From JACPLA01 sp035291905 (GTDB taxonomy: Bacteria; Bacteroidota; Ignavibacteria; UBA10030): a stretch of 17,325 nucleotides of DNA. Below are positions 7,889-16,285 of the stretch, in pieces. Made by a program: the position numbers and the translations under genes. Positions within the stretch are counted from its first letter, which is position 1, and each line of letters starts with the position of its first letter. Location of the stretch: contig DATDRF010000214.1 in the NCBI GenBank assembly GCA_035291905.1, positions 1 to 17,325 on the forward strand, given 5' to 3'. The notes under the pieces were generated by a model, which ran no database searches, had not been told where the DNA came from, and saw nothing but the letters and a program-made list of their open reading frames with translations.

Positions 7889-10188
7889 TTCGTTCCAAAA
7901 ATGATATCTCGGTACCGTTGATACGCGTAGGAGACGGCCAGAAGTATCAAGCCCAGGCCGATGAACGAGAATATGCGGTACAGCGAGTCCAAGAACGAAA
8001 GGTCATAGAGGAAGATCTTCAGAATCGTCAAGCCGAAAAGGACAAACGCCGCAATTCGCAACGCGCGCAGTTTTCTCCAGAGTCCCCCAGCCATCAAGAC
8101 CGCAGAGTACACCAGCCAGATCCCGGAAAGCGACAGCTGTTGCAGATTCGACAGCGTGCTGATCTCGTTCTCCGCATCCTCCGCCACAAGGGAGATCTCT
8201 TTCCTGAAGAAATCAAGCGTCTCGCCGGTCAAAAGCCCGAAAACCAACAGCACGATCGCCATCTGCATTGTCGATCGGATATCCGGAAGCCAATCTTTGA
8301 AATCCCCACCCCATTCGGTCAGCCGTTCCTGAATCAGAAGCAGACCCGCTACTACGAGAAGTGCCGACGCGCGGATGTTCGTAATGAATTCGAATGATTC
8401 GACAGGTTCGAATACCATTCCCCTGACAAGCACCAATGCTCCTCCGATAAGCGCGGCCATGAACCCGCAAATCATCACAGGAACATGACGGAATTTGATT
8501 CCGATCCAGACAAGGGGAACAGAGTAACCGGCCCAGAGAGTGCCGATCCACATCAGGCGCTCAAACGAAAGCGTCGAAGCGGTCTCCTCGGAAACCTCTG
8601 TCATCTCTTGCCGAAAGAGGTCATTGGTTTCAAGGCCGATCAAGAGGAACAATGCGGCTGGCCAGAACACACGGAATACGTTGACAACCCACAGGTCTTT
8701 CTTTTCCGCCACCTTCTCCAGAAACAAGCTGCCGAGAGACAAAGAGAGAGCTCCGACAATCAGGGCTATCGCTCTTGAATGAACAAGGGGCGAGAAATCC
8801 GAAGCCGGGTAGTAGAAAAACGATCCCGGGGTCGAGATGAACTTGAGGACCGAAAACCCAAAGATACCGGCAGCCGTGAGCCAGGCATACCGAATCTTCA
8901 GTCTGGTCGAGATCCACACCAGAAATCCTGCCTCCGCGCACCAGGCGATGATCGCATCGAATCCTTCCCATTGGATGCCCGTTGCCATAACAAGAAAACC
9001 GATCGAGCTCAACGCATAGTGCATCTGTTCGGAGGTTGAGACATTCCCCTGCGACGTGCGCACAAGGAGGGTTGCAAGATAGATGACTCCCAGGCCGGCG
9101 ATCACGAGGCCCATCCAGTCGTGGTACTTGACGTCAATGATTGCGTACAGCGCGACAAACACCGCAAACGCGTTTGCGGCAGCGACAATTCCGCGGGAGA
9201 CCAGGGCTGGGCCGGCCGGTGACGGCTGAAGCACCATAAGGGCATAGAACAGGGCCCAAAACACCGCAATGAAGACGATCGTAATGCCGAGATCGGCAGG
9301 TTGATAGAATTCAGCGTACCACGAGAGATAGAGAATCCATGTCCCTGCAAATGTCAGCGGTTCAAGCACCCACCATTCCTGTTTCTTGTAGGTAATCGCA
9401 AGAAGCCCCGCATCAAGCAACGCGACATAGGTGAACAATCCAGCCTCATTGGCCACGCCCGTGCTCAACAGGAAGGGGGTGAGAAATCCTCCGGCCCATC
9501 CAAGAAGCGCCACGGCAACAGATCCATAATAGAGACCCTGTGCAAGTGCGATGACAGTGACGATCGACATGAGAAGGAAGGCGACCCATTGCGGCACGAG
9601 ATAATAGAAATTGAAAGAGGCATACACGGAGAGATAGAGAATGCTGATTCCCGCCCCCACAATTCCCTGGGCAAAGACCTTGAATCCCTTTTGGTGCGAG
9701 CGGTAAGCGCCCGCAAGGCATACGAATCCGATTGCAGCGCCCATGAGGACCCGCGTGGTTTCGTTGATCCAGTCATTGTCGAAGGCATATTTCAGGAAGT
9801 ACCCGATACCAATAATGAGCGCGAGGGCACCGATGCGGTTCAGGATCTTTCCGCCGATGAGCGCCTCCCACTCCTCTCTCGTTCGTGAAGGCTTGCTTTC
9901 TCCTTGTGGATAAAGTCCCTTTGGCGGGCTGGCGGGAACCGGTTCCATGCGCGGTGTGACAGAAGCAACGGAGGCAATTCTTTGCGGCGCTACCGGCTGC
10001 GAAGGGGAGGTTGTTTCATGTCGTTTCCTCCCTGCAGGCACCGGCTGCTCGAGATCATCGACCCTCCCCTTAAGTTTCTTCAGTTCCCAGTCAACATCCG
10101 TAAGTTTTCCCGACAGGTTTGACACTTTTGCGATGAACACCACGAGGAGAATGAGAGTAACAACGAGGAGAATGGCGACGAATTCCAT
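7879..10188 (-). CDS. DUF2339 polytopic membrane protein
   Basis: The 769-residue protein begins with one hydrophobic helix (about 3-20), a charged coiled-coil-like stretch (LTDVDWELKKLKGRVDDLEQ, about 29-48), a Pro/Ser-rich linker to about 105, and then the DUF2339 signature WEALIGGKILNRIGALALIIGIGYFLKYAFDN. The rest is almost wholly hydrophobic, with some twenty or more predicted membrane helices, matching the length and form of this family. The function is unknown; the family is sometimes annotated as YccA-like or simply as predicted membrane protein. AAGGGG about 5 nt before ATG 10188 supports the start. It is a single-gene transcription unit, convergent with the DUF1080 gene. Its 3' end lies in a heptamer array, suggesting that repeat expansion may have reset the stop codon. 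Confidence 0.88.
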   Translation of the reverse strand: MEFVAILLVVTLILLVVFIAKVSNLSGKLTDVDWELKKLKGRVDDLEQPVPAGRKRHETTSPSQPVAPQRIASVASVTPRMEPVPASPPKGLYPQGESKPSRTREEWEALIGGKILNRIGALALIIGIGYFLKYAFDNDWINETTRVLMGAAIGFVCLAGAYRSHQKGFKVFAQGIVGAGISILYLSVYASFNFYYLVPQWVAFLLMSIVTVIALAQGLYYGSVAVALLGWAGGFLTPFLLSTGVANEAGLFTYVALLDAGLLAITYKKQEWWVLEPLTFAGTWILYLSWYAEFYQPADLGITIVFIAVFWALFYALMVLQPSPAGPALVSRGIVAAANAFAVFVALYAIIDVKYHDWMGLVIAGLGVIYLATLLVRTSQGNVSTSEQMHYALSSIGFLVMATGIQWEGFDAIIAWCAEAGFLVWISTRLKIRYAWLTAAGIFGFSVLKFISTPGSFFYYPASDFSPLVHSRAIALIVGALSLSLGSLFLEKVAEKKDLWVVNVFRVFWPAALFLLIGLETNDLFRQEMTEVSEETASTLSFERLMWIGTLWAGYSVPLVWIGIKFRHVPVMICGFMAALIGGALVLVRGMVFEPVESFEFITNIRASALLVVAGLLLIQERLTEWGGDFKDWLPDIRSTMQMAIVLLVFGLLTGETLDFFRKEISLVAEDAENEISTLSNLQQLSLSGIWLVYSAVLMAGGLWRKLRALRIAAFVLFGLTILKIFLYDLSFLDSLYRIFSFIGLGLILLAVSYAYQRYRDIIFGTKEG

Positions 10189-10280
10189 GCTTGACCCCTT
10201 TCATCGTTGGAATGAAGGCGGATCGGCCGACGGGGGAATTTAGTCGAATGGGGGGGGAAAAGCAAATGAAGGGAGATTTT

Positions 10281-10315
10281 GGATTGCGGATTGTGGAATG
10301 CGGATTGTAGAATGT
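10281..10315. repeat. Heptanucleotide repeat array (five units)
   Basis: Five in-phase 7-bp units, including GGATTGC, GGATTGT (twice) and GGAATGC, lie upstream of the DUF2339 gene. On the other strand the core reads AATCC or ATTCC, the same WTC-like core as in the other arrays. Confidence 0.75.
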
Positions 10316-10396
10316 GCACCTCTCGTCTGCCGCGAAGAATTCCTTCCGCATTCTTCCAATCTGAAATCCAACCTCTTCGTGACCCCGCCGCGAATC

Positions 10397-10447
10397 TCCG
10401 CCAAAGGTCGACGACTCGACTCGTCGAGCGGATGCGCCTTCGGCGCA
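10397..10447. repeat. 51-nt two-hairpin insertion in the tRNA fragment
   Basis: The insert folds into two hairpins. In the first, TCGACGA pairs with TCGTCGA around a 6-nt loop, closed further by TCCGC with GCGGA. In the second, TGCGCC pairs with GGCGCA around TTC. Its ends are exact when compared with the intact tRNA in the window, and no target duplication is evident. Confidence 0.65.
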
Positions 10448-10465
10448 GAACGCGGAACCTACAGC

Positions 10466-10556
10466 CCCGCCTTCCCGTAAAAAGCACGGGACAGGTCGGC
10501 GGGATCCTCAAAATGGCAACCACTCGCGGAGAAACGCTCGTGGGCCATTTTGGGAC
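10466..10556. mobile_element. Double-hairpin element, copy 1 (about 91 nt)
   Basis: The first hairpin pairs CCCGCC (10466-10471) with GGCGGG (10498-10503) and contains an inner CCCGT/ACGGG helix. A linker, ATCCTCA, follows. The second hairpin pairs CAAAATGGC (10509-10517) with GCCATTTTG (10544-10552), then CCAC with GTGG, a symmetric TC/TC mismatch, and GCG with CGC. It splits the tRNA fragment cleanly, with at most one C duplicated. A related copy lies at 16286-16356 and a shorter relative at 10751-10794. Mobility is inferred from the empty versus filled sites. Confidence 0.65.
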
Positions 10557-10574
10557 TTAGAAGGCATTTCCCTC

Positions 10575-10609
10575 AAATCCGAAATCGGCAATCTCAAATC
10601 TGCAATTGT
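10575..10609. repeat. Heptanucleotide repeat array (five units)
   Basis: Five in-phase 7-bp units, including AAATCCG, AAATCGG and AAATCTG, separate the broken tRNA copy from the intact tRNA gene. The core is AATC. Confidence 0.75.
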
Positions 10610-10612
10610 TTG

Positions 10613-10686
10613 TGACCCCGCCGCGAATCGAACGCGGAACCTACAGCTTAGAAGGCTGTTGCTCTATCCAATTGAGCTACGGGGCC
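10613..10686 (-). tRNA. tRNA-Arg, anticodon TCT
   Basis: The reverse complement folds as a complete 74-nt cloverleaf: acceptor GGCCCCG/CGGGGTC with one G-T pair, D-arm GCTC/GAGC with a GG-containing loop, anticodon stem ACAGC/GCTGT with loop CTTCTAA (anticodon TCT), a five-base variable loop, and T-arm CCGCG/CGCGG with TTCGATT. The discriminator is A; the CCA end is not encoded. It reads AGA codons. Two partial copies of the same gene flank it. Confidence 0.95.
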
Positions 10687-10709
10687 TTATCAAGGAAAAA
10701 GGAGAAATG

Positions 10710-10737
10710 TAAAATGAAAATTGGAAATCTGAAAAAC
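10710..10737. repeat. Heptanucleotide repeat array (four units)
   Basis: Four in-phase units (TAAAATG, AAAATTG, GAAATCT, GAAAAAC) lie just upstream of the tRNA gene in its direction of transcription. It is the most degenerate array, so the call is weaker. Confidence 0.45.
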
Positions 10738-10750
10738 CACCTTCATCGGA

Positions 10751-10794
10751 TCCCGCCTGTGGCGGGACGCTCAATCCGCCTTTGGCGGATTGGC
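10751..10794. repeat. Compact double-hairpin element, third family member
   Basis: TCCCGCC (10751-10757) pairs with GGCGGGA (10761-10767) around TGT; the linker ACGCTCA follows, whose last base begins the second hairpin, where AATCCGCC (from 10773) pairs with GGCGGATT (to 10791) around TTT. The first hairpin and the linker resemble the two larger elements (linker ATCCTCA there). It directly abuts a 5' fragment of tRNA-Arg. Confidence 0.6.
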
Positions 10795-10795
10795 G

Positions 10796-10813
10796 ATTGA
10801 GCTACGGGGCCTT
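10796..10813 (-). pseudogene. 5' fragment of tRNA-Arg(TCT)
   Basis: Eighteen nt are identical to 10671-10688, which is the first 16 nt of the intact tRNA (acceptor 5' strand and start of the D-arm) plus two upstream bases. The match stops in the D-loop, where the double-hairpin element begins. No further tRNA sequence is found past the element. Confidence 0.7.
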
Positions 10814-11144
10814 TGAATTCATTTTGATTTCGACAATTTTCGCATCCCGCTTCAGCCTATCTGCCTTAAATCTCTCCCCACATGTTACATTTTGTGTGAG
10901 ATTTGACCGGCTTGTTTTGGTTGTCGTTACAAAAAGGTAAGGAGAAATCAGGATGGTTTCAAGACACACAAAACGACAACTCGACGATAGGTTTCTTTTC
11001 GCGCCCCGTTTCCAGCGAATTGCATGATGCCGTAAATAGGATTGATGTTGGAGTGGAGTGTTTGATTACCATATTTCTGCGAAAACTTCTTTCTTTTCTC
11101 AGGTGATCCGTTCTCAAATTCAAATTTAGCTGTCTATGCAAGAC
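10814..11144. other. Intergenic stretch with no recognisable gene
   Basis: This AT-richer stretch lies between the tRNA fragment and the DUF4256 gene. It holds two overlapping inverted repeats: TTTTGTGTG (10890-10898) with CACACAAAA (10965-10973), and GTTGTCGTT (10920-10928) with AACGACAAC (10972-10980). A 24-codon open frame at 10953 has an AAGGAG 8 nt upstream but resembles nothing I know. It may be decayed DNA or hold an unrecognised RNA. Confidence 0.4.
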
Positions 11145-11750
11145 TTAGACCCTTACCGAGCCACGGAACCCTCTGACGGCATAGTAAGATTCTGCCCCGT
11201 TGTGATACACGAAGACATTGCCGTAGCGGAAATCAGCAAAGAGCGCGCCGCCGAGTTTTCTGATATCAGAAGGTGTTTTCACCCAGCTCGATGTTTTCGT
11301 ATCGAAATTTCCAAGTTTCTGCAATTCTCGATATTGTTCTTCCGTCAGAAGTTCAATGCCCATCGCAGCAGCCATGTCAATGGCGTTAACTTCCGGTTTA
11401 TGTTCTTTCCTTGACTCCAGCGCTTCGCGGTCGTAACAAACACTTCTGCGGCCTTTAGGACTTTCGGCTGAACAATCATTAAAAATGTATTCGCCCGTCT
11501 TTCTATCATGACCAACGACATCCGGTTCACCGCCAGTTCTTTCCATTTCATTGAGTGACCACAGTTTTTCAGTATGAGCTTCCAGCTTTGCTTGTACTTT
11601 TGCCCATTCAAGACCTTTATGGCGGTTCATGTTTTTCTCAAAACGGCCTTTCAACGCTCTGAGTAGTTCTTCACGCCTGCCTGCCGGCAAGGCAGGTTGT
11701 TCTGGTGACAACTTCTTTTTTTTGCCACTCATGTTGTTCATACTTTTCAT
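11145..11750 (-). CDS. DUF4256 domain protein with an in-frame hairpin insertion
   Basis: The 201-residue soluble protein has DUF4256 blocks throughout: RFEKNMNRHKGLEWAKVQAK, LWSLNEMERTGGEPDVVGHD, SAESPKGRRSVCYDREALES, AIDMAAAMGIELLTEEQYRE, LGNFDTKTSSWVKTPSDIRK, and VYHNGAESYYAVRGFRG near the end. No catalytic role is known for the family. Residues 19-25 (PALPAGR) are encoded by a 21-nt palindromic GC-rich stretch, CCTGCC/GGCAGG arms; I expect relatives to read straight from LSPEQ to REELL, which is from memory. The reading frame is kept, so the protein is probably functional. The start at 11750 has GAGG 5 nt upstream. It stands alone, downstream of the citrate synthase terminator. Confidence 0.85.
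   Translation of the reverse strand: MKSMNNMSGKKKKLSPEQPALPAGRREELLRALKGRFEKNMNRHKGLEWAKVQAKLEAHTEKLWSLNEMERTGGEPDVVGHDRKTGEYIFNDCSAESPKGRRSVCYDREALESRKEHKPEVNAIDMAAAMGIELLTEEQYRELQKLGNFDTKTSSWVKTPSDIRKLGGALFADFRYGNVFVYHNGAESYYAVRGFRGSVRV
11678..11699. repeat. Short palindromic repeat inside the DUF4256 gene
   Basis: On the gene strand CCTGCC and GGCAGG arms flank a TTGCCGGCA-like centre; the whole is near-perfectly palindromic and 21 nt long, a multiple of three, so the frame is kept. It encodes the peptide PALPAGR near the N-terminus, before the conserved domain. Confidence 0.65.
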
Positions 11751-11960
11751 GTTACCTCTGTTGAATATGCGTGTTATTCAATTAACCATCAACCTGCTGT
11801 GCCGATGGCGCATTCATACTCGATTTCACCATTGATCACCAAGAATGTTGGCGACGGGAGATTGACAACCCAAGCGACCTATCGGCCAAAGTGCCGGCCA
11901 TCAATGCCCATCAACTCGTTCTATTTTGACATGAGACGATAACCGAAGCGCCTCGCTGTC

Positions 11961-11999
11961 TGTAAACAAAGAGCCGACCCAGTTTCCCGAGCCGGCTCT
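11961..11999 (-). terminator. Intrinsic terminator of the citrate synthase gene
   Basis: On the minus strand AGAGCCG (from 11999) pairs with CGGCTCT (to 11970), with a 16-nt loop, followed by TTGTTT. It lies about 43 nt past the stop codon of citrate synthase, with a heptamer array between. The loop is long for a strong terminator. Confidence 0.55.
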
Positions 12000-12003
12000 A
12001 CTT

Positions 12004-12038
12004 GATTCTGACTTCTGACTTCTGAATTCTGAATTCCT
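12004..12038. repeat. Heptanucleotide repeat array (five units)
   Basis: Five in-phase units, GATTCTG, ACTTCTG (twice), AATTCTG and AATTCCT, begin 4 nt from the citrate synthase stop codon. This is among the most regular arrays in the window and has the TTC core. Confidence 0.85.
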
Positions 12039-12041
12039 GCT

Positions 12042-13364
<1,323 letters not shown>

Positions 13365-13384
13365 AGAACCTCCGTTTTTTACAG

Positions 13385-13390
13385 ATTATA
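13385..13390 (-). promoter_or_regulatory. Candidate -10 box of the citrate synthase promoter
   Basis: A perfect TATAAT lies on the minus strand about 20 nt before the start codon, which would give a leader of some 13 nt holding the GGAGG site. No matching -35 box is seen at 16-18 nt, so the call is weak. Confidence 0.35.
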
Positions 13391-13575
13391 TGCAGGGAAT
13401 GGCCTTTCGGCGGTCATAAGTAAGGTGTTGAAAGAAAGACAATTGGCGTGCCATGACAATGTAGGGGAATTCTCAGTTTCCCGAAAGGTCCGCTCGTCTT
13501 CCTTCCCAATATTGAGAAAAAGATGCTCGAGGGACTCCCCGAGAATCAATTCTGGCAAGAAGGTGCAACCCTTTC

Positions 13576-14625
13576 TCAGTTCTTGACCATGCCGCGAAGA
13601 GCACTGTACGCATCACCGACGCCAATATCTTTCATGCAGCGAAAATGCCCTTCGGGACAGTGCGGTAAACCAAGGTGAGAACACGGACGACAATACAGCC
13701 CTTTTCTTTCGAGAACAACGCTGTGTCCCCCCTGGGGAAAAAACCCAAACTCCTCAACGGTCGGGCCAAAGATGGCAACAACTTTTTTTTCCATTGCCGT
13801 TGCAACGTGCATAAGCCCTGAATCATTGCAGACAATGGCATCGCAGTACTGCATTGCAGCTGCAGTTTCCACGAGCGAGAGTTCACCCGTGAAATTGAAG
13901 ATCCTCTCCCCCCCAATTGAACCCGACAGGGCCTGGACAAAAAGCTCCGAGCGCCCGCGTTCTTGTGTCCCGCCGAAGATCATGACTGCGCAATTCAGAT
14001 CTTTAACGGCGTTGACGCCGAGTTCCACAAACCTCTCCACGGGCCATTCTTTGGTCGCATGTTTCGCGAATGGACATATACCCACGACATGGTCGTACTG
14101 ATTGAGGTGCAGTTTGGCAATTTTCCCAGAGACTCCAAACAGAATCTCATCCGGGATGTACAGCTCGGGCCCTTTCCCGTCCTTTTGGATTCCAAACTCA
14201 TGGACAGTCTCGATGTAACGATCTGCAACAGGCGTTGCCGACTTGTACGTATTCTTTTTGAACTTCACGAGGAGGGTTCGTTCCTTGATCCTCTTGTCCA
14301 CCTTCACGATCGAGCCAACGCCCAGCATGCTCCTCAAGTAACGACTCCTTATGCTGTTGTGCAGATCGATCACGAGGTCATACCTTTCGCGGCGGAGCTT
14401 CTTCTTGAGTTCCCGCAACCCGGGAAATCCCGTCGCAGCGTCGAATTCATGTGTGACGTTGAGGTTGGCATTATGACGAACAAGCCCGGCGTATTCGGTC
14501 CGCGTGACATAGTCAATCTGACCCTGCGGGAATCGTTCTCTGAGGACCCGAAGGAGGGGCGTTGAAAGGATAATGTCGCCGATGGAACTAAATCGTATTA
14601 CCAGTGTTTTATGAGGTGTATTCAT
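13576..14625 (-). CDS. Glycosyltransferase family 9 (heptosyltransferase-like)
   Basis: From ATG 14625 the protein has 349 residues with the two-Rossmann (GT-B) layout of family 9. The N-terminal motif RFSSIGDIILSTPLLRVLRE (11-30) holds the conserved Gly-Asp at 16-17; the C-terminal nucleotide-sugar domain has CPFAKHATKEWPVERF (184-199), FGGTQERGR (217-225), and the family signature NDSGLMHVATAM (267-278) followed by AIFGPT. Four Cys near the end (312, 315, 323, 330) form a CRPC...CP...C pattern common in this family. It probably adds a heptose or similar sugar to the lipopolysaccharide core at the inner membrane. A TTG start at 14664 is possible but would add 13 residues before the conserved first strand. 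It is divergent from the AAA gene. Confidence 0.88.
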   Translation of the reverse strand: MNTPHKTLVIRFSSIGDIILSTPLLRVLRERFPQGQIDYVTRTEYAGLVRHNANLNVTHEFDAATGFPGLRELKKKLRRERYDLVIDLHNSIRSRYLRSMLGVGSIVKVDKRIKERTLLVKFKKNTYKSATPVADRYIETVHEFGIQKDGKGPELYIPDEILFGVSGKIAKLHLNQYDHVVGICPFAKHATKEWPVERFVELGVNAVKDLNCAVMIFGGTQERGRSELFVQALSGSIGGERIFNFTGELSLVETAAAMQYCDAIVCNDSGLMHVATAMEKKVVAIFGPTVEEFGFFPQGGHSVVLERKGLYCRPCSHLGLPHCPEGHFRCMKDIGVGDAYSALRGMVKN

Positions 14626-14703
14626 TCCGCAGGAAAAAGTAGGATTTAATTCCCGCAGTTTCAATCCTGATCATCCTCTCCGAGACACGGGAACATTCGT
14701 GCG

Positions 14704-14732
14704 TTGCATTTTCCTCTTTGAGCCAGTATATT
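14704..14732 (+). promoter_or_regulatory. Candidate promoter of the AAA ATPase gene
   Basis: TTGCAT (14704-14709) and TATATT (14727-14732) are separated by 17 nt, a sigma-70-like arrangement. The predicted transcript start would fall inside the ribosome site at 14737-14744, which argues against it. TATATTCG also resembles the Bacteroidota -7 consensus TANNTTTG. Confidence 0.3.
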
Positions 14733-14753
14733 CGACAAAGGAGGCGCTAATTG

Positions 14754-16262
14754 ATGAATCGTCCCGCATCGATCGCCGCGTTACGGAAATCCGGCTATCG
14801 CGTTCTACCCGTCAAAGAGGAAGTCCGCAACAACCTCATTGCAAAGCTTGAGAACAACGAGCCGTTGTTCCCGGGCATTATCGGCTATGAGAAGACGGTG
14901 ATACCGGCAATTGTCAACGCCCTTCTCGCCCGCCATGACATTCTCCTTCTGGGCCTCCGCGGGCAGGCGAAGTCGCGCCTGGTCAGACTCTTTCCTACGC
15001 TCCTCGACGAAGCAATCCCCATTGTGAAGGGATGCGAAATCAACGACAATCCGTTCAAACCTGTCTGTAAGCACTGCGTTGACCTCGTGCGTGAGCATGG
15101 CGATGATGTTGAGATCGATTGGTTACCCCGGGAGGCGAGGTTCTCCGAGAAGCTGGCAACCCCCGATGTCACCATAGCCGACCTGATCGGAGATATCGAT
15201 CCGATCAAGGCCGCGACCCAGAAGCTCCACTATTCACACGAGGGGGCAATTCACTTCGGAATCATCCCCAGAACAAACCGCGGGATCTTTGCCATTAACG
15301 AACTCCCGGACCTGCAGCCCCGCATCCAGGTTGGCCTCTTCAATATCATGGAGGAGAAGGATATTCAGATCCGCGGATTCAACGTCAGGATTCCGCTTAA
15401 CGTCATGGTCGTGTTTACCGCGAACCCCGAGGACTACACAAACCGCGGGAATCTCATCACCCCCCTGAAGGACAGGATCGATTCCCAGATTCTCACCCAC
15501 TACCCGCGGTCGCTTGATGAGGCCATCGCCATTACGGAGCAGGAGGCATGGGTCCGGCGGGACGGGAGAGCTCTCAATGTCCCTCATTACTTCAGAGAGA
15601 TCATCGAACATGTCGCTTTCGAGGCGCGCAAGAGCGAGTTTGTGGATCAGAAGTCGGGTGTGAGCGCGAGACTCACAATCTCCGCCATGGAGAATCTGGT
15701 GAGCAACGCGGAGCGGCGGGCAATTCTTCTGAAGGAGAGGGTCGTCGTCCCGCGTATTTGCGACCTGCCTCATGCCCTCCCCGGAATGACGGGAAAGATC
15801 GAGCTGGTCTTCGAGGGAGAACAGGAAGGATCGGCCAAAGTCAGCAAGGCGCTGGTCGGAAAGGCGGTTCGCGAGGTCTTCAAGGGCTACTTTCCCGATC
15901 CGCTCGACCGCAAGCACAAACCACACACCGAGGGCCGCGCCCCAGCAGCCGATTCGGAATATCAAACCGTCATCAGCTGGTTCGAAGCGGGAAACAAAGT
16001 TGAAATCTCCGACGACATGCCTCTTGATGATTACTTCAAAGAGCTTGACCGTGTCAAAGGGCTTCGTGAGCTCACATGCCGGCACATGAAGATCGACCAC
16101 AACGACCGGCATCAGCTCGCTTCGGCAATGGAATTTCTGCTCGACGGTCTGCACCAATCCTCGCGCATTGCAAAGGACGAGGTCGATCACCTGACGGCGT
16201 ATAAGGATCTTGTGCAGAGTATTTTTACGGGACGTGGAAAGGCGTACGAGGAAGAGGCGTAG
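14754..16262 (+). CDS. ChlI/MoxR-like AAA+ ATPase
   Basis: The 502-residue protein is a AAA+ ATPase of the magnesium-chelatase ChlI type. Walker A is GLRGQAKS (67-74), the Walker B strand is GIFAINEL (177-184) with Asn-Glu in place of Asp-Glu, sensor 1 is VVFTANPE (219-226), and Arg241 in TPLKDRI is a candidate arginine finger. An insert at 94-108 holds three Cys (GC...CKHC). The C-terminal third is helical. These ATPases usually act with a VWA-domain partner to remodel or insert metal into a target; the gene following the inserted four-helix gene fits that partner. Nothing suggests chlorophyll synthesis. AAAGGAGG at 14737-14744 precedes ATG 14754; a TTG directly before it is a less likely start. 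Confidence 0.88.
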   Translation: MNRPASIAALRKSGYRVLPVKEEVRNNLIAKLENNEPLFPGIIGYEKTVIPAIVNALLARHDILLLGLRGQAKSRLVRLFPTLLDEAIPIVKGCEINDNPFKPVCKHCVDLVREHGDDVEIDWLPREARFSEKLATPDVTIADLIGDIDPIKAATQKLHYSHEGAIHFGIIPRTNRGIFAINELPDLQPRIQVGLFNIMEEKDIQIRGFNVRIPLNVMVVFTANPEDYTNRGNLITPLKDRIDSQILTHYPRSLDEAIAITEQEAWVRRDGRALNVPHYFREIIEHVAFEARKSEFVDQKSGVSARLTISAMENLVSNAERRAILLKERVVVPRICDLPHALPGMTGKIELVFEGEQEGSAKVSKALVGKAVREVFKGYFPDPLDRKHKPHTEGRAPAADSEYQTVISWFEAGNKVEISDDMPLDDYFKELDRVKGLRELTCRHMKIDHNDRHQLASAMEFLLDGLHQSSRIAKDEVDHLTAYKDLVQSIFTGRGKAYEEEA

Positions 16263-16263
16263 G

Positions 16264-16284
16264 GTTTCAAGCTTCAGGTTTCAG
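16264..16284. repeat. Heptanucleotide array, left half (three units)
   Basis: Units GTTTCAA, GCTTCAG and GTTTCAG begin 1 nt after the AAA stop codon. The same three-unit type resumes at 16356 after the double-hairpin element, which therefore sits inside one array. Confidence 0.8.
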
Positions 16285-16285
16285 G

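Larger units (their letters stand above)
10379..10565 (-). pseudogene. Broken copy of tRNA-Arg(TCT), 3' part, split by two insertions
   Basis: Three blocks, 10379-10396, 10448-10465 and 10557-10565, match 45 consecutive nt of the intact tRNA region (10612-10656) with no mismatch. They cover the sequence just past the 3' end, the acceptor 3' strand, T-arm, variable loop and anticodon arm. The first break, within the T-loop, holds 51 nt with two hairpins. The second, in the anticodon arm, holds about 91 nt carrying the double-hairpin element described separately. The 5' half of the tRNA is missing, so this copy cannot be functional. Confidence 0.85.
11751..12041. other. Intergenic stretch between DUF4256 and citrate synthase genes
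   Basis: It holds the citrate synthase terminator and heptamer array near its right end. From 11751 to about 11960 I see no gene or clear structure; the DUF4256 promoter should be here but no convincing motif stands out. Confidence 0.4.

Noticed and set aside
10379..10813. tRNA pieces as attL/attR of an integrated element
   Set aside because: There is no integrase and only a few hundred bases lie between the pieces; the pieces come from different halves of the tRNA, not a shared att core.
10953..11027. 24-codon frame with a good Shine-Dalgarno
   Set aside because: No known small-protein family, signal or membrane segment, and no conserved context; too short to support on its own.
10903..11106. 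67-codon plus-strand open frame
   Set aside because: No recognisable domain and no suitable ribosome site; overlaps the inverted repeats.
13963..14565. 200-codon plus-strand open frame
   Set aside because: It is antisense to the glycosyltransferase gene with its NDSGLMH signature and has no features of its own.
14626..14664. TTG start adding 13 residues to the glycosyltransferase
   Set aside because: The first conserved strand begins shortly after the ATG at 14625, and the extra residues do not look like part of the family.
15234..16190. 318-codon minus-strand open frame
   Set aside because: It is the antisense shadow of the AAA ATPase; composition reflects the codon pattern of the true gene.
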